Of a stretch of DNA of 64,000 nucleotides, positions 44,790 to 54,280 are shown piece by piece. The notes under the pieces are model-generated. The model saw only the letters and a program-made list of their open reading frames with translations, was not told the DNA's origin and did not search any database. Position 1 is the first letter of the stretch. Every line of letters starts with the position of its first letter. The stretch is from SZUA-37 sp964472525 (GTDB taxonomy: Bacteria; Pseudomonadota; Gammaproteobacteria; UBA6429; Thiohalophilaceae): contig CAYYLL010000010.1 in assembly GCA_964472525.1 (NCBI GenBank), forward strand, positions 17,812 to 81,811, read 5' to 3'. The position numbers and the translations under genes are program-made.

Positions 44790-46838
44790 ATGAGTGGCGT
44801 ACTTTCAAATTTCGTATCCAATACCCTGTCTTACTTTCGTATTAGCCATAAATTATGGGCTGCGACGTTATTTATGCTCGTTATATTAGGTGTTGTCTCT
44901 GGCACGGCTGTGATGAATTTTTCAAATATTAAAGATGAAGTGTCTTATATGGTTGATGATAGCGAACCGATGATGTTAAAAATGATTGAGTTGGAATCGA
45001 CAATTGATTCGGCCAGTGTGGCGCTCGGTTTCTATCTGTTGAGTTCAGATGCTTCCGATCTTAAAGCGTATGACTCGTCATTAAAATCAGTTAAAGATTT
45101 ACTTTCCAAATTAAAAGCGATGCCTCAGGTGGCAAACAATTCTAAAGTACGCAAAGCGGTATCGCGCATTACTTTACGTGCTGAAAAATTTGCCTCATAT
45201 AAAAATAAAATGGTTAAGCTTGCTCAGGATTTTAATTTAAACCAACCGGGGTTTGTGATTGCCAGAGACAAAATGGGCGCACAAGCAACAACCATTCTGG
45301 GTAGTTTAACCCAAATGATCGAATCAGAAGAACCCGATGGCACTGTTGAACGGGGTAAAGTTTTACTCGAAGTTGCAAATTTACGTCAGACTTGGATGAA
45401 TTTATTAATAGCGAATCGTGCGTTTATGGCAATGAGAGGTAAGACTGATATCGCTAATCTTAGGCTATACGCACAAGGATTTCAGGATGAACTTGCCAAA
45501 TTTGAAAAGAAGGCGGGCTCAGCATTAAACTTTGAAGAAGAGACCTCGCTAGAGGCAATTAAAGAAGTGCTACCGTCGTATTTGTCTGGCATGAAAGAAT
45601 TAATCGCCGTTCACAGTAGTGACAAATGGCGAACAGATTCCTATTTAATGCGGACAGAAATTAGCCCGCTTGTCAGCTTGATAAAAAAAGACATTGGTGC
45701 TTTAGTAAAACAACAACGTCAAGCCGTTGAAACAGCCAGTCAGGGTATTTTAGACGACGTGATTTCAGCTAATAGTATTGTTTTAACGCTACTTATTGTG
45801 GGAATTATTATGGGCATTGCGAGTGCTTGGTTAGTTAGCCGTATGATTGTTATCCCGATCAATGAAACGGTTGAAGCAATGCATGAAATTGCTGCCGGTG
45901 AAGGCGACTTAACCAAACGCCTTAAGGTTAAAGGTAAAGATGAAATAGCCGATCTGGCGACGGGGTTCAATGAAATTATTGATTTAATCCACACCACGAT
46001 ACGCAGAGTTACCGATGCTTCATCACAACTGGCCGCAGCAGCCGAGCAATTATCGGCAACCTCGTTTACTGCGAACCAGAACGTAAGCAAAGAAAAAGAA
46101 CAGCTTGAACTGGTTGCAACTGCAATGAATGAAATGGCGAGTACTGCACAGGAAGTTGCGCATAATGCAGACAACGCAGCAACCGGAACGCAACAAGCTG
46201 ATCAGCAAGCTGATGAAGGTCGCAATGTGGTTTCCCAGACAATGAACGCAATTAATAGTTTAGCGAATGAGGTTGAAAGTGCATCTTCAACCATTAAACA
46301 ACTGGAAGCTGATACAGAACAAATTGGCACCGTGGTAGAAGTGATTCGAGGTATTGCCGAACAAACTAATTTATTGGCACTCAATGCAGCCATTGAGGCA
46401 GCACGAGCCGGTGAACAAGGACGAGGTTTTGCAGTAGTGGCCGATGAAGTACGCAGTTTGGCAAACCGAACGCAGGAATCCACTCAGGAAATACAAAATA
46501 TGATTGAACGTTTGCAAACGGGAGCCCAAAATGCGGTTGCGGTGATGGATAACAGCCAAAAACAAGCTAACATGACCGTTGAAAAAGCATCCGCAGCAGA
46601 TAATTCACTCAATCAAATATCCACTTCTATCACTGAGGTTTCAAATATGAATATGCAAATCGCCGAGGCAGTGCGTCAGCAGGGTATGGTGACGGAAGAG
46701 ATTAACGCGAATATTACGACACTTTCCTCTGTTGCGCATGAAACAGAAACGGGTTCTCAGCAGGTTTCATCTTCAAGTGAAGAGCTATCGGGTTTAGCCT
46801 ATCAGTTGCAATCCATTATTGCTAAATTTAAAGTATAA
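44790..46838 (+). CDS. Transmembrane methyl-accepting chemotaxis protein
   Basis: The 682-residue receptor has a first membrane helix (about residues 22-43), a helical periplasmic sensor of about 270 residues, a second membrane helix (about 325-350), a HAMP domain (VIPINETVEAMHEIAAGEGDLTKRLKVKGKDEIADL, residues about 350-400) and a signalling domain with tip EQTNLLALNAAIEAARAG and GFAVVADEVRSLA. The sensor is four-helix-bundle-like; the ligand is unknown. Signalling domains of this and the receptor at 34047 are closely alike and should feed the same array. Confidence 0.94.
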   Translation: MSGVLSNFVSNTLSYFRISHKLWAATLFMLVILGVVSGTAVMNFSNIKDEVSYMVDDSEPMMLKMIELESTIDSASVALGFYLLSSDASDLKAYDSSLKSVKDLLSKLKAMPQVANNSKVRKAVSRITLRAEKFASYKNKMVKLAQDFNLNQPGFVIARDKMGAQATTILGSLTQMIESEEPDGTVERGKVLLEVANLRQTWMNLLIANRAFMAMRGKTDIANLRLYAQGFQDELAKFEKKAGSALNFEEETSLEAIKEVLPSYLSGMKELIAVHSSDKWRTDSYLMRTEISPLVSLIKKDIGALVKQQRQAVETASQGILDDVISANSIVLTLLIVGIIMGIASAWLVSRMIVIPINETVEAMHEIAAGEGDLTKRLKVKGKDEIADLATGFNEIIDLIHTTIRRVTDASSQLAAAAEQLSATSFTANQNVSKEKEQLELVATAMNEMASTAQEVAHNADNAATGTQQADQQADEGRNVVSQTMNAINSLANEVESASSTIKQLEADTEQIGTVVEVIRGIAEQTNLLALNAAIEAARAGEQGRGFAVVADEVRSLANRTQESTQEIQNMIERLQTGAQNAVAVMDNSQKQANMTVEKASAADNSLNQISTSITEVSNMNMQIAEAVRQQGMVTEEINANITTLSSVAHETETGSQQVSSSSEELSGLAYQLQSIIAKFKV

Positions 46839-46870
46839 ACCCGTAAATACGGGTTGTTTATATCCTGGAG

Positions 46871-46894
46871 GCCAGCTTTTGCTGGCTTTTGTTT
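46871..46894 (+). terminator. Terminator after the chemoreceptor gene
   Basis: GCCAGC-TTTT-GCTGGC (46871-46886) followed by TTTTGTTT. A second perfect hairpin, AACCCGTA-AA-TACGGGTT, overlaps the stop codon at 46838-46855. Confidence 0.75.
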
Positions 46895-47009
46895 ACGTGA
46901 CGGATAAGGTATTTAAAAATATATTTGTTAATTCCTTTCTTATGGCTATTAACAGTGATCAAAATATAATAAGATTTGTACGTTTTAATTGCAGCGTATA
47001 AGAAACCCT

Positions 47010-48899
47010 ATGGCAACAAAATCATACAGTGCCGGTGATATTGAAGTATTAACCGGTTTAGAACCCGTACGTAAACGTCCCGGGATGTACACCCAAACAG
47101 AACGCCCTAATCATTTAGCACAGGAAGTGATCGATAACAGTGTTGATGAGGCCATGTCGGGTTATGCAAAATCCATTTATGTCACACTTTATAAAGATGG
47201 TTCACTGGAAGTAACCGATGATGGTCGTGGTATGCCGGTTGACAAGCATCCAGAAGAAAAAGTACCCGGTGTTGAGGTTATTCTTACTCGCTTGCATTCG
47301 GGTGGCAAATTTTCAAATGATAATTATCAATTTTCAGGTGGTTTACACGGTGTGGGCGTTTCGGTAGTGAATGCCTTGTCGAAAAAACTGGAAGTGGTTA
47401 TTCGACGTGATGGTAAAGAACATAAAATGGGCTTTGCCAATGGTGATAAAAAGACCAATTTAAAGGTGCTTGGCAAGGTTACGAAAAAAGAAACGGGCAC
47501 CAGCTTACGCTTTTGGCCAGATGAGAAATTTTTTGATTCAATTAATTTTTCAGTACCTCGTTTACGTCATGTATTGCGTGCCAAAGCGGTACTTTGTCCG
47601 GGATTAACCGTTACCTTTTACGAAGAAAAAACTAATGAAGAACAAAGCTGGTTTTATGAAGATGGTTTACAAGACTATTTAATTGATGAACTCGATGGTG
47701 CGGTGACGTTGCCTGAAGACCCTTTTATGGGGAACCTAGAAGGAAATAGTGAAGCCGTTGACTGGGCCATTGTGTGGGCGCCGGACGCAGGTGTTATTGT
47801 TAACGAGAGTTATGTTAATTTAGTGCCAACTGCACAAGGTGGCACGCATGTGAATGGTTTACGTACTGGTTTAAGCGATGCCATGCGTGAATTTTGTGAA
47901 CTGCGTAATCTCATTCCACGAGGTTTAAAACTTAGCCCAGACGATGTTTGGGATAAGGTTAATTTTATTCTTTCGGTTAAACTCGCCGAGCCACAATTTA
48001 GTGGTCAAACCAAAGAACGTTTATCTTCGCGTGAATGTGCGGCTTTTGTTTCGGGTGTGGTTAAAGATGCCTTTGCGGTATGGTTAAGTCAACATATTCA
48101 GTTGGGTGAACAAATTGCTGAATTGGCTATTAGCAATGCACAAAGTCGTCTTAAAGCTGGACGAAAAGTGGTACGTAAAAAAATTACCCAAGGTCCAGCT
48201 TTACCTGGTAAGTTAGCCGATTGCAGTGGTCAGGACTCGGAACGCAGTGAATTATTTTTAGTTGAAGGTGATTCAGCGGGTGGTTCGGCCAAGCAAGGAC
48301 GGGATCGTGTGTTTCAGGCCATTATGCCGCTACGTGGTAAAATATTAAATACTTGGGAAGTTGATTCATCCGAGGTGCTTGCTTCTCAAGAAGTACACGA
48401 TATTTCGGTCGCTATTGGCGTTGATCCCGGAACAGACAATTTGAACGGTTTGCGTTACGACAAAGTAATTATTCTTGCCGATGCGGATTCCGATGGTCTA
48501 CATATTGCGACATTGTTGTGCGCTTTATTCTTACGTCACTTTAGCCTTTTAGTAAAAGAAGGGCATGTGTATGTGGCGATGCCACCACTATACCGAGTGG
48601 ATGTGGGCAAAGAAATGTTTTATGCCCTGGATGATGCCGAACGTCAGGGTATACTCGACAGGATTGAAGCTGAAAAGAAAAAGGGCAAGGTTAGCGTGAC
48701 GCGCTTTAAGGGCTTGGGTGAAATGAACCCACTGCAATTACGTGAAACAACCATGTCACCCGATACTCGCCGATTAGTGCAGTTAACGGTTGATGCGGAA
48801 GATGAAGCGCACCAGATGATGGATATGCTGCTTGCAAAAAAACGTTCAGCCGATCGGCGTCAGTGGTTAGAGTCCAAAGGTGCTATGGCTGATATTTAA
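47010..48899 (+). CDS. parE: DNA topoisomerase IV subunit B (ParE)
   Basis: ParE is the ATPase subunit of topoisomerase IV, which unlinks daughter chromosomes. The 629-residue protein has GHKL motifs (VIDNSVDEAMSGYA, DDGRGMPVD, GGLHGVGVSVVNALS), a transducer domain and a TOPRIM domain with LVEGDSAGGSAKQGRDR and ILADADSDGLHIATLL, ending with RFKGLGEMNP. It matches ParE rather than GyrB by lacking the GyrB insertion. I chose ATG 47010; a TTG seven codons upstream is less likely. Confidence 0.97.
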   Translation: MATKSYSAGDIEVLTGLEPVRKRPGMYTQTERPNHLAQEVIDNSVDEAMSGYAKSIYVTLYKDGSLEVTDDGRGMPVDKHPEEKVPGVEVILTRLHSGGKFSNDNYQFSGGLHGVGVSVVNALSKKLEVVIRRDGKEHKMGFANGDKKTNLKVLGKVTKKETGTSLRFWPDEKFFDSINFSVPRLRHVLRAKAVLCPGLTVTFYEEKTNEEQSWFYEDGLQDYLIDELDGAVTLPEDPFMGNLEGNSEAVDWAIVWAPDAGVIVNESYVNLVPTAQGGTHVNGLRTGLSDAMREFCELRNLIPRGLKLSPDDVWDKVNFILSVKLAEPQFSGQTKERLSSRECAAFVSGVVKDAFAVWLSQHIQLGEQIAELAISNAQSRLKAGRKVVRKKITQGPALPGKLADCSGQDSERSELFLVEGDSAGGSAKQGRDRVFQAIMPLRGKILNTWEVDSSEVLASQEVHDISVAIGVDPGTDNLNGLRYDKVIILADADSDGLHIATLLCALFLRHFSLLVKEGHVYVAMPPLYRVDVGKEMFYALDDAERQGILDRIEAEKKKGKVSVTRFKGLGEMNPLQLRETTMSPDTRRLVQLTVDAEDEAHQMMDMLLAKKRSADRRQWLESKGAMADI

Positions 48900-49050
48900 G
48901 GTATCGCTTTTTTATCACAAAAAGAAGCCGGTCTCATTAATACTTTGGCGAATGCTTTGGGTAGACAAAGAAATATTTAGATATGGTAATGTATTAATAG
49001 CACATTATGTTTTACGTGGATAATATTTTTAGAATAATGGTATATATTGA

Positions 49051-51372
49051 ATGGCTACAAAAAAGAAAAAACAAACAAGATCGAAAAAGAAACAACAACA
49101 GGATGGTCTTGATTTTAATGCCGGTTTTGATGCGGGGGTAGAACAGCTCTCACTAAGAGACTTTACTGAAAAAGCGTATCTGGATTATTCCATGTACGTC
49201 ATACTCGATCGCGCCCTGCCACATGTGGGGGATGGTTTAAAGCCGGTACAACGTCGTATTATTTATGCCATGTCTGAGCTGGGTTTAAAAGCGACCGCAA
49301 AGTTTAAAAAATCAGCAAGAACCGTGGGTGATGTATTAGGTAAGTTCCACCCACATGGTGATAGTGCTTGTTATGAAGCCATGGTATTAATGGCGCAGCC
49401 TTTTTCATACCGTTATACCTTGTTAGAAGGGCAGGGTAACTGGGGCTCTCCCGATGATCCTAAATCGTTTGCTGCGATGCGTTATACCGAATCGCGGTTG
49501 TCACAGTATGCAGACTTGTTACTGGGTGAGTTAGGTCAGGGTACGGCTGAATGGGCACCTAATTTTGATGGCTCTCTTGATGAGCCGGTTATTTTACCCG
49601 CACAAGTCCCTAATATTTTAATGAATGGTACTACCGGTATTGCAGTGGGTATGGCAACGGATGTTCCTCCGCATAACTTAACCGAAGTATTAAATGCAAC
49701 CATTCACTTACTGGATAACCCCAAAGCAAAAGTAAGAGAGCTGTGTAAATTTATAAAAGGCCCTGATTACCCGACCGATGCAGAAATTATCACACCGCGT
49801 AAAGATATTGTTGCAATGTATGAAAAAGGGGGTGGCAGTATCCGTATGCGTTCAGTATACGAGAAAGACGGTGACGATATTATTATTACGGCCTTACCTC
49901 ATCAGGCATCACCTGCAAAAATTCTTGAACAAATTGCAAGTCAGATGCAAGCGAAAAAATTACCCATGGTGGTTGATTTACGTGATGAATCAGATCATGA
50001 AAACCCAACCCGTTTAGTCGTTGTTCGAAAAAATAAAAATGTGGATGCCGATGAGTTAATGACTCATCTATTTGCAACGACCGATTTTGAACGGACGTAT
50101 CGGGTTAATATGAACCTAATTGATCTGGATGGTCGTCCGGGTACGATGAATTTATTTGATATTTTAACCAACTGGTTATCGTTTAGGATTCAAACGGTTA
50201 CTCGTCGTCTGGAATATCGTCTGGAAAAAGTTAATAAACGTTTGCATTTATTAGATGCATCATTAATAGCATTTCTAAATTTGGATGAAGTCATTCGAAT
50301 TATTCGTAAAGAAGATAAACCAAAAGAAAAATTAATTAAACGTTTTAAGTTAGACGAAGTTCAGGCTGATTATATTTTAGATACACGCTTAAGACAGTTG
50401 GCTCGTCTTGAAGAAATGAAAATTAAGGCCGAACAAAAAGAATTAAGAGCCGAAGGTGCTGAACTTGAAAAGATTTTAGGTTCGAAAGCACGTTTAAAAA
50501 CGCTGATTAAGAAAGAATTAAAAGCTGTTTTAGATAATTATGGTGATAAACGTCGCTGCAAGATTATTTCGCGTGAAGCGGCGCAAGCAATGGACGAGTC
50601 GTCTTTAATCAGTGCCGATCCAATTACCATTATCTTGTCACAAAAAGGATTAGTGCGGGCGGCCAAAGGCCATGAAATTGATACCTTTGAATTAAACTAC
50701 AAAGCCGGGGATGCCTGTCAGGCTTTTGCTTTAGGTAAAAACAACCAGATAGCCGTCTTTATTGACTCGACTGGGCGTACTTATACCACTATGGGGCATA
50801 CGCTACCCTCTGCCCGTGGTCAGGGTGAACCTTTAACGGGTCGTTTTACACCTCCACCGGGCGCTAGTTTTTGTGGTGTAATGGCCGGCGCTCCTGAACA
50901 GTTATTTTTACTCGCAACCGATGCCGGTTTTGGGTTTGTGATTAGCCTTGAAGAAATGGTAACAAAAAATAAAAAAGGTAAGGCAATTATAAAAGTACCA
51001 GAAGGTGCAACGGTACTTCCACCTGTGCCAGTGACCGATATGGAAACCAACTGGGTGGTTGCTGCAACCAATGACGGTAATATGTTAATTCATCATATTG
51101 CCGAATTACCCCAGTTACCGAAAGGTAAAGGGATTAAAATATTAAATATTCCACCCGCTAAATCGAAAAACCATTTAGAATATTTGGCTGCGGTCACCAT
51201 TATTAATGAAGATGATACTTTATCTATTTATTCAGGCAAGCGACACAAAGTTTTTGAAGCGGCTGATATGGAACCGTTTGAAGGTGAACGCGCACAGCGT
51301 GGCCGTAAGTTACCGCAAGGCTATCGCAATGTCTGGCGATTAGCTCCGGTTGTTGATGTTGATGAAGAATAG
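49051..51372 (+). CDS. parC: DNA topoisomerase IV subunit A (ParC)
   Basis: ParC is the DNA-cleaving subunit. The 773-residue protein has an extra Lys-rich N-terminal tail of about 25 residues (KKKKQTRSKKKQQQDG), then the winged-helix core with catalytic Tyr Y145 in MRYTESRL and a quinolone-target loop HPHGDSACYEAM carrying the usual Ser and Glu, so no classical resistance change is present. The C-terminal beta-pinwheel is present. It follows parE after a 151-bp gap in which I see no gene. Confidence 0.96.
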   Translation: MATKKKKQTRSKKKQQQDGLDFNAGFDAGVEQLSLRDFTEKAYLDYSMYVILDRALPHVGDGLKPVQRRIIYAMSELGLKATAKFKKSARTVGDVLGKFHPHGDSACYEAMVLMAQPFSYRYTLLEGQGNWGSPDDPKSFAAMRYTESRLSQYADLLLGELGQGTAEWAPNFDGSLDEPVILPAQVPNILMNGTTGIAVGMATDVPPHNLTEVLNATIHLLDNPKAKVRELCKFIKGPDYPTDAEIITPRKDIVAMYEKGGGSIRMRSVYEKDGDDIIITALPHQASPAKILEQIASQMQAKKLPMVVDLRDESDHENPTRLVVVRKNKNVDADELMTHLFATTDFERTYRVNMNLIDLDGRPGTMNLFDILTNWLSFRIQTVTRRLEYRLEKVNKRLHLLDASLIAFLNLDEVIRIIRKEDKPKEKLIKRFKLDEVQADYILDTRLRQLARLEEMKIKAEQKELRAEGAELEKILGSKARLKTLIKKELKAVLDNYGDKRRCKIISREAAQAMDESSLISADPITIILSQKGLVRAAKGHEIDTFELNYKAGDACQAFALGKNNQIAVFIDSTGRTYTTMGHTLPSARGQGEPLTGRFTPPPGASFCGVMAGAPEQLFLLATDAGFGFVISLEEMVTKNKKGKAIIKVPEGATVLPPVPVTDMETNWVVAATNDGNMLIHHIAELPQLPKGKGIKILNIPPAKSKNHLEYLAAVTIINEDDTLSIYSGKRHKVFEAADMEPFEGERAQRGRKLPQGYRNVWRLAPVVDVDEE

Positions 51373-51405
51373 TTAATAATTCATGCTGAACCATTGTTAA
51401 GCTGG

Positions 51406-51441
51406 CTAGGTTTAATTTATTTTCTAGGCTTAATTTATTTT
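51406..51441. repeat. Tandem 18-bp duplication after parC
   Basis: CTAGGTTTAATTTATTTT (51406-51423) is followed immediately by CTAGGCTTAATTTATTTT (51424-51441), 17 of 18 identical. The second copy runs into the last codons of the convergent lipoprotein gene. Confidence 0.85.
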
Positions 51442-52502
51442 GAAGATGGGATAGAGTTTGAGTTACTACTTAAACTTTGTATTTTCTTTAATACTCTTTT
51501 AGCTCGGTGTATGTAATCATTTAGCTTCTGGTTAGCAGGAGCCAGTTGGTGTAACTCATTCCATTTATCCAGTGCAGGTTGTATTCGCCCCTGACTATAT
51601 AATTCCTGTCCTTGTTTAATCCCTTTTTTTAAGATAACACTAATGCGACTATCCAGTTCTTTTTTTAAGTGAATAATTTTTTTATTAGATTTATTTTTTT
51701 TATATAAGGCAAGTACTTTTTTCTGGTAGCGTATAAGTTGGGTATTTGTTTTGATGTGTGCAAGTTGGTTACTAACAACCTGAATTGATTTTTTATTTGT
51801 TTTTATTTGTTTCTTTCTTATATGGTTGAGTTTTTTATTTAATACAGCAATTTCTTTATTAGTATCAACAGTTGTTGATAAATTTGATGCAAGGTTTAAA
51901 CATTCTTCGGCTAATTGAACATCTTTGCTCTTAATCCCATCTTCTGCACAACTAAGCAGTTTTTCTGCTGTCAGCTCGACTTCACGAATATGTGAACGTA
52001 ACTGGTTCTTGGCTTTATTATCATTTGGATTAACTTGGGCGATTTCTTTTGTTGTTGCTGTTGTATCGCTAAGTGTTTTGGCATTAGAAATTAATAATTT
52101 ATTTCTTAATTGATTTAAATATTTATCACGCTTTGCGATAAAGAGTTTACGTGCTTTTTGTAATGCCTTGCTTTTAGGTAATTTATTCAGAGCTGAATCA
52201 TAAATATTCATTGCCTCAGCCCAATGTTTGCTATCAACTTGTATTTGAGCCTGATTTAATGATTTTTTTTCGAATTGATTAGCTAATATCTGAATCTGTT
52301 TCTTTTCAGACATTAAAAAAACATAATTAAAATGATCGGGCTGAATATATGCTAGCGTATCTAGGGCAAGCCCATACTCCTTAGCATTAGCGAGTTTCTT
52401 AACACGTTCAGCAACATTATCACCTTTTGAATAAATATAGGCGCAACTGGATAAACTAAATTGAATGGCAATTAAAGTAAAAAGAATTAAAAAATTTTTC
52501 AT
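51435..52502 (-). CDS. TPR-like helical lipoprotein coupled to a nucleotide cyclase
   Basis: I know no named family. The 355-residue precursor has a lipoprotein signal with lipobox LSSC, then an almost wholly helical, Lys/Asn/Gln-rich protein with TPR-like repeats (EYGLALDTLAYIQPD, WAEAMNIYDSALNKLPKS, AEECLNLASNLST, RIQPALDKWNELHQLAPAN). It overlaps the upstream cyclase gene by 4 bp, so it is translationally coupled. A scaffold or sensor partner of the cyclase on the periplasmic side is a reasonable inference, nothing more. Confidence 0.8.
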   Translation of the reverse strand: MKNFLILFTLIAIQFSLSSCAYIYSKGDNVAERVKKLANAKEYGLALDTLAYIQPDHFNYVFLMSEKKQIQILANQFEKKSLNQAQIQVDSKHWAEAMNIYDSALNKLPKSKALQKARKLFIAKRDKYLNQLRNKLLISNAKTLSDTTATTKEIAQVNPNDNKAKNQLRSHIREVELTAEKLLSCAEDGIKSKDVQLAEECLNLASNLSTTVDTNKEIAVLNKKLNHIRKKQIKTNKKSIQVVSNQLAHIKTNTQLIRYQKKVLALYKKNKSNKKIIHLKKELDSRISVILKKGIKQGQELYSQGRIQPALDKWNELHQLAPANQKLNDYIHRAKRVLKKIQSLSSNSNSIPSSK

Positions 52503-53992
52503 GCAACGAACTTTTTAGCAAGTACGGTTGTTATATGTTGATCTATTTGTTCTGTATAGGGTGATTTTAGATCGGTTACAATATAAGTTGTAACGGGGTC
52601 TGCAATGCCGCGAAGTTCAATTGACTTATGTCGGTAAGCGATGATACGCCATTGTATATCGGCTGACTTAACAAGGGTATCGGTAATAACAATTTGGCCA
52701 CTTTCAGCTGCTGTGTGTAGACGTGCGGCAAGGTTAACGGCTTCACCAACAACGGTGTACTGCATACGGTCGTTAGAGCCCATATTACCTGCAAGCATTT
52801 CACCACTATTAATACCAATTCTAAAGTGTACCGCTTGTTTACCTTGTTGTTCGCGTAAGATATTGAGACGTTGAATGAGACGTTGAATCATTATGGCGCA
52901 ACTTATAGCATTAAACTGATGCTCTGGATCTTCTTCTGGAACACCGAACACAACCATTGCACAATCACCCATGTATTTATCAATGGTGCCATTGTAAAGC
53001 TCACAAGCCATTGAGATATAGGTAAAGTATTCATTTAACAGGTTGGCAACTTCTATCGGCGGCAGTTTTTCAGACATGCTGGTGAAGCCAACAATATCGG
53101 CAAATAAAGCTGTGGCTTGCACATGCTGCCCACCTAACTGAATACTATCGAGGTTATCCATGATTTGTTTTGCAACATTAGTGGATACAAATCGTGAAAA
53201 CGCATTTTCAACCTGTGACTTTTCTAACAAGCCTTTAGCCATGCTATTAAAGCCATCAATGAGTGACCCAATTTCATCATTACGCTGTTCATGAATACGG
53301 TATGAATAATCACCATTGTCAATGGCCTTACTCGCATCGAGTAAGTTATGTATAGGGCGTGATAAACGTTGCCCAAGTGCGTATGCGGTAAAAATCCCCA
53401 AGATAATCATAAAAATGGTAGCAGCAATAATGGCATTAACCGTTTCATTAAGTGATTGTGATAATGATGCCTTGCTAAAAGTGACGAGTGCATGACCGGC
53501 AATTAAATCCTGAAAACGAATGGGTGTAATGAAGGAAATAACGTTAAGGCGTTCATCACTATTAGGAACAGTGGCCTGCCACTCAAATGAATAACCTTTG
53601 CGTTGATTATTTTTTGACTGGGCATACAAACTTAGAATATCTGCTTCCGGTGTTATTCCAGAATGAGCCAGTTTTTTACCTTTATCAGAATAAACAACCG
53701 CGCCCAAAATACCTTTGTGCGCGCCAAGATTTTTAACGGATACCATAATGCTTAATATGTCATCCGATAAAATAAGTTCTTTAGATGAATTAGCGAGTTG
53801 CCCAGCAACGGTTTGGCCGAAATCTGCCATTTGCCCACGTAATAACTGGGTTTGGTTTGAAACGATCACAAGCCCTAATAAAATCATTCCAGAACTTATC
53901 AGCATTGTGATAATAATGGCGAGTTTATACGCGATAGGGAATTGTTTTAATACCCGTTTTTTGCGTAATTGTTGTAATTTACCCAGTATCAT
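52499..53992 (-). CDS. Membrane class III adenylate/guanylate cyclase with HAMP domain
   Basis: The 497-residue protein has a first membrane helix (about residues 22-45), a periplasmic double-Cache-like or dCache-reduced sensor of about 130 residues, a second helix (about 185-205), a HAMP domain (LSRPIHNLLDASKAIDNGDY) and a class III cyclase domain from about residue 280. Metal-binding aspartates are D299 (FADIVGFTS) and D343 (YMGDCAMVVFG); K339 in TIDKYMGD fits adenine recognition, and NLAARL provides the transition-state Asn/Arg. All catalytic residues appear present, so it should make cAMP. Upstream lies a sigma-28-like promoter. Confidence 0.92.
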   Translation of the reverse strand: MILGKLQQLRKKRVLKQFPIAYKLAIIITMLISSGMILLGLVIVSNQTQLLRGQMADFGQTVAGQLANSSKELILSDDILSIMVSVKNLGAHKGILGAVVYSDKGKKLAHSGITPEADILSLYAQSKNNQRKGYSFEWQATVPNSDERLNVISFITPIRFQDLIAGHALVTFSKASLSQSLNETVNAIIAATIFMIILGIFTAYALGQRLSRPIHNLLDASKAIDNGDYSYRIHEQRNDEIGSLIDGFNSMAKGLLEKSQVENAFSRFVSTNVAKQIMDNLDSIQLGGQHVQATALFADIVGFTSMSEKLPPIEVANLLNEYFTYISMACELYNGTIDKYMGDCAMVVFGVPEEDPEHQFNAISCAIMIQRLIQRLNILREQQGKQAVHFRIGINSGEMLAGNMGSNDRMQYTVVGEAVNLAARLHTAAESGQIVITDTLVKSADIQWRIIAYRHKSIELRGIADPVTTYIVTDLKSPYTEQIDQHITTVLAKKFVA

Positions 53993-54049
53993 TTGTAAGC
54001 AGCTTCCTCGTAGCTATTCCATTTGCGAGGTTTTACTCTCTCCCTTTAT

Positions 54050-54076
54050 ATTTCGGCACGGTTGCCGCAATGTTTA
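54050..54076 (-). promoter_or_regulatory. Possible sigma-28 (FliA) promoter of the cyclase-lipoprotein operon
   Basis: Read on the minus strand: TAAACATT (54076-54069), 11-bp spacer, GCCGAAAT (54057-54050). Six of 8 match in each half, spacing exact. The cyclase ATG begins 58 bp downstream of the -10. Confidence 0.55.
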
Positions 54077-54280
54077 GCTTTTTACATCATTTTAAGCATA
54101 AATTTTGCGGTAAAGCATAACATGTTTTTGTGGCTTATTTATGAAATGATTATATAGCCTGAAATATGTGATATAGTTCTCAATACCAAATGAATTAATG
54201 CTCATAATGCTGAAGTTGGCGCATAAAATGCGTTAACTATTTATCATTATTAGTAGCTCATATTTAGCAACTGGATATTT

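Noticed and set aside
54168..54186. TGTGA-N6-TCTCA half-matching CRP site before the M48 gene
   Set aside because: One half is imperfect and the spacing to any promoter is unclear; such partial matches are frequent.
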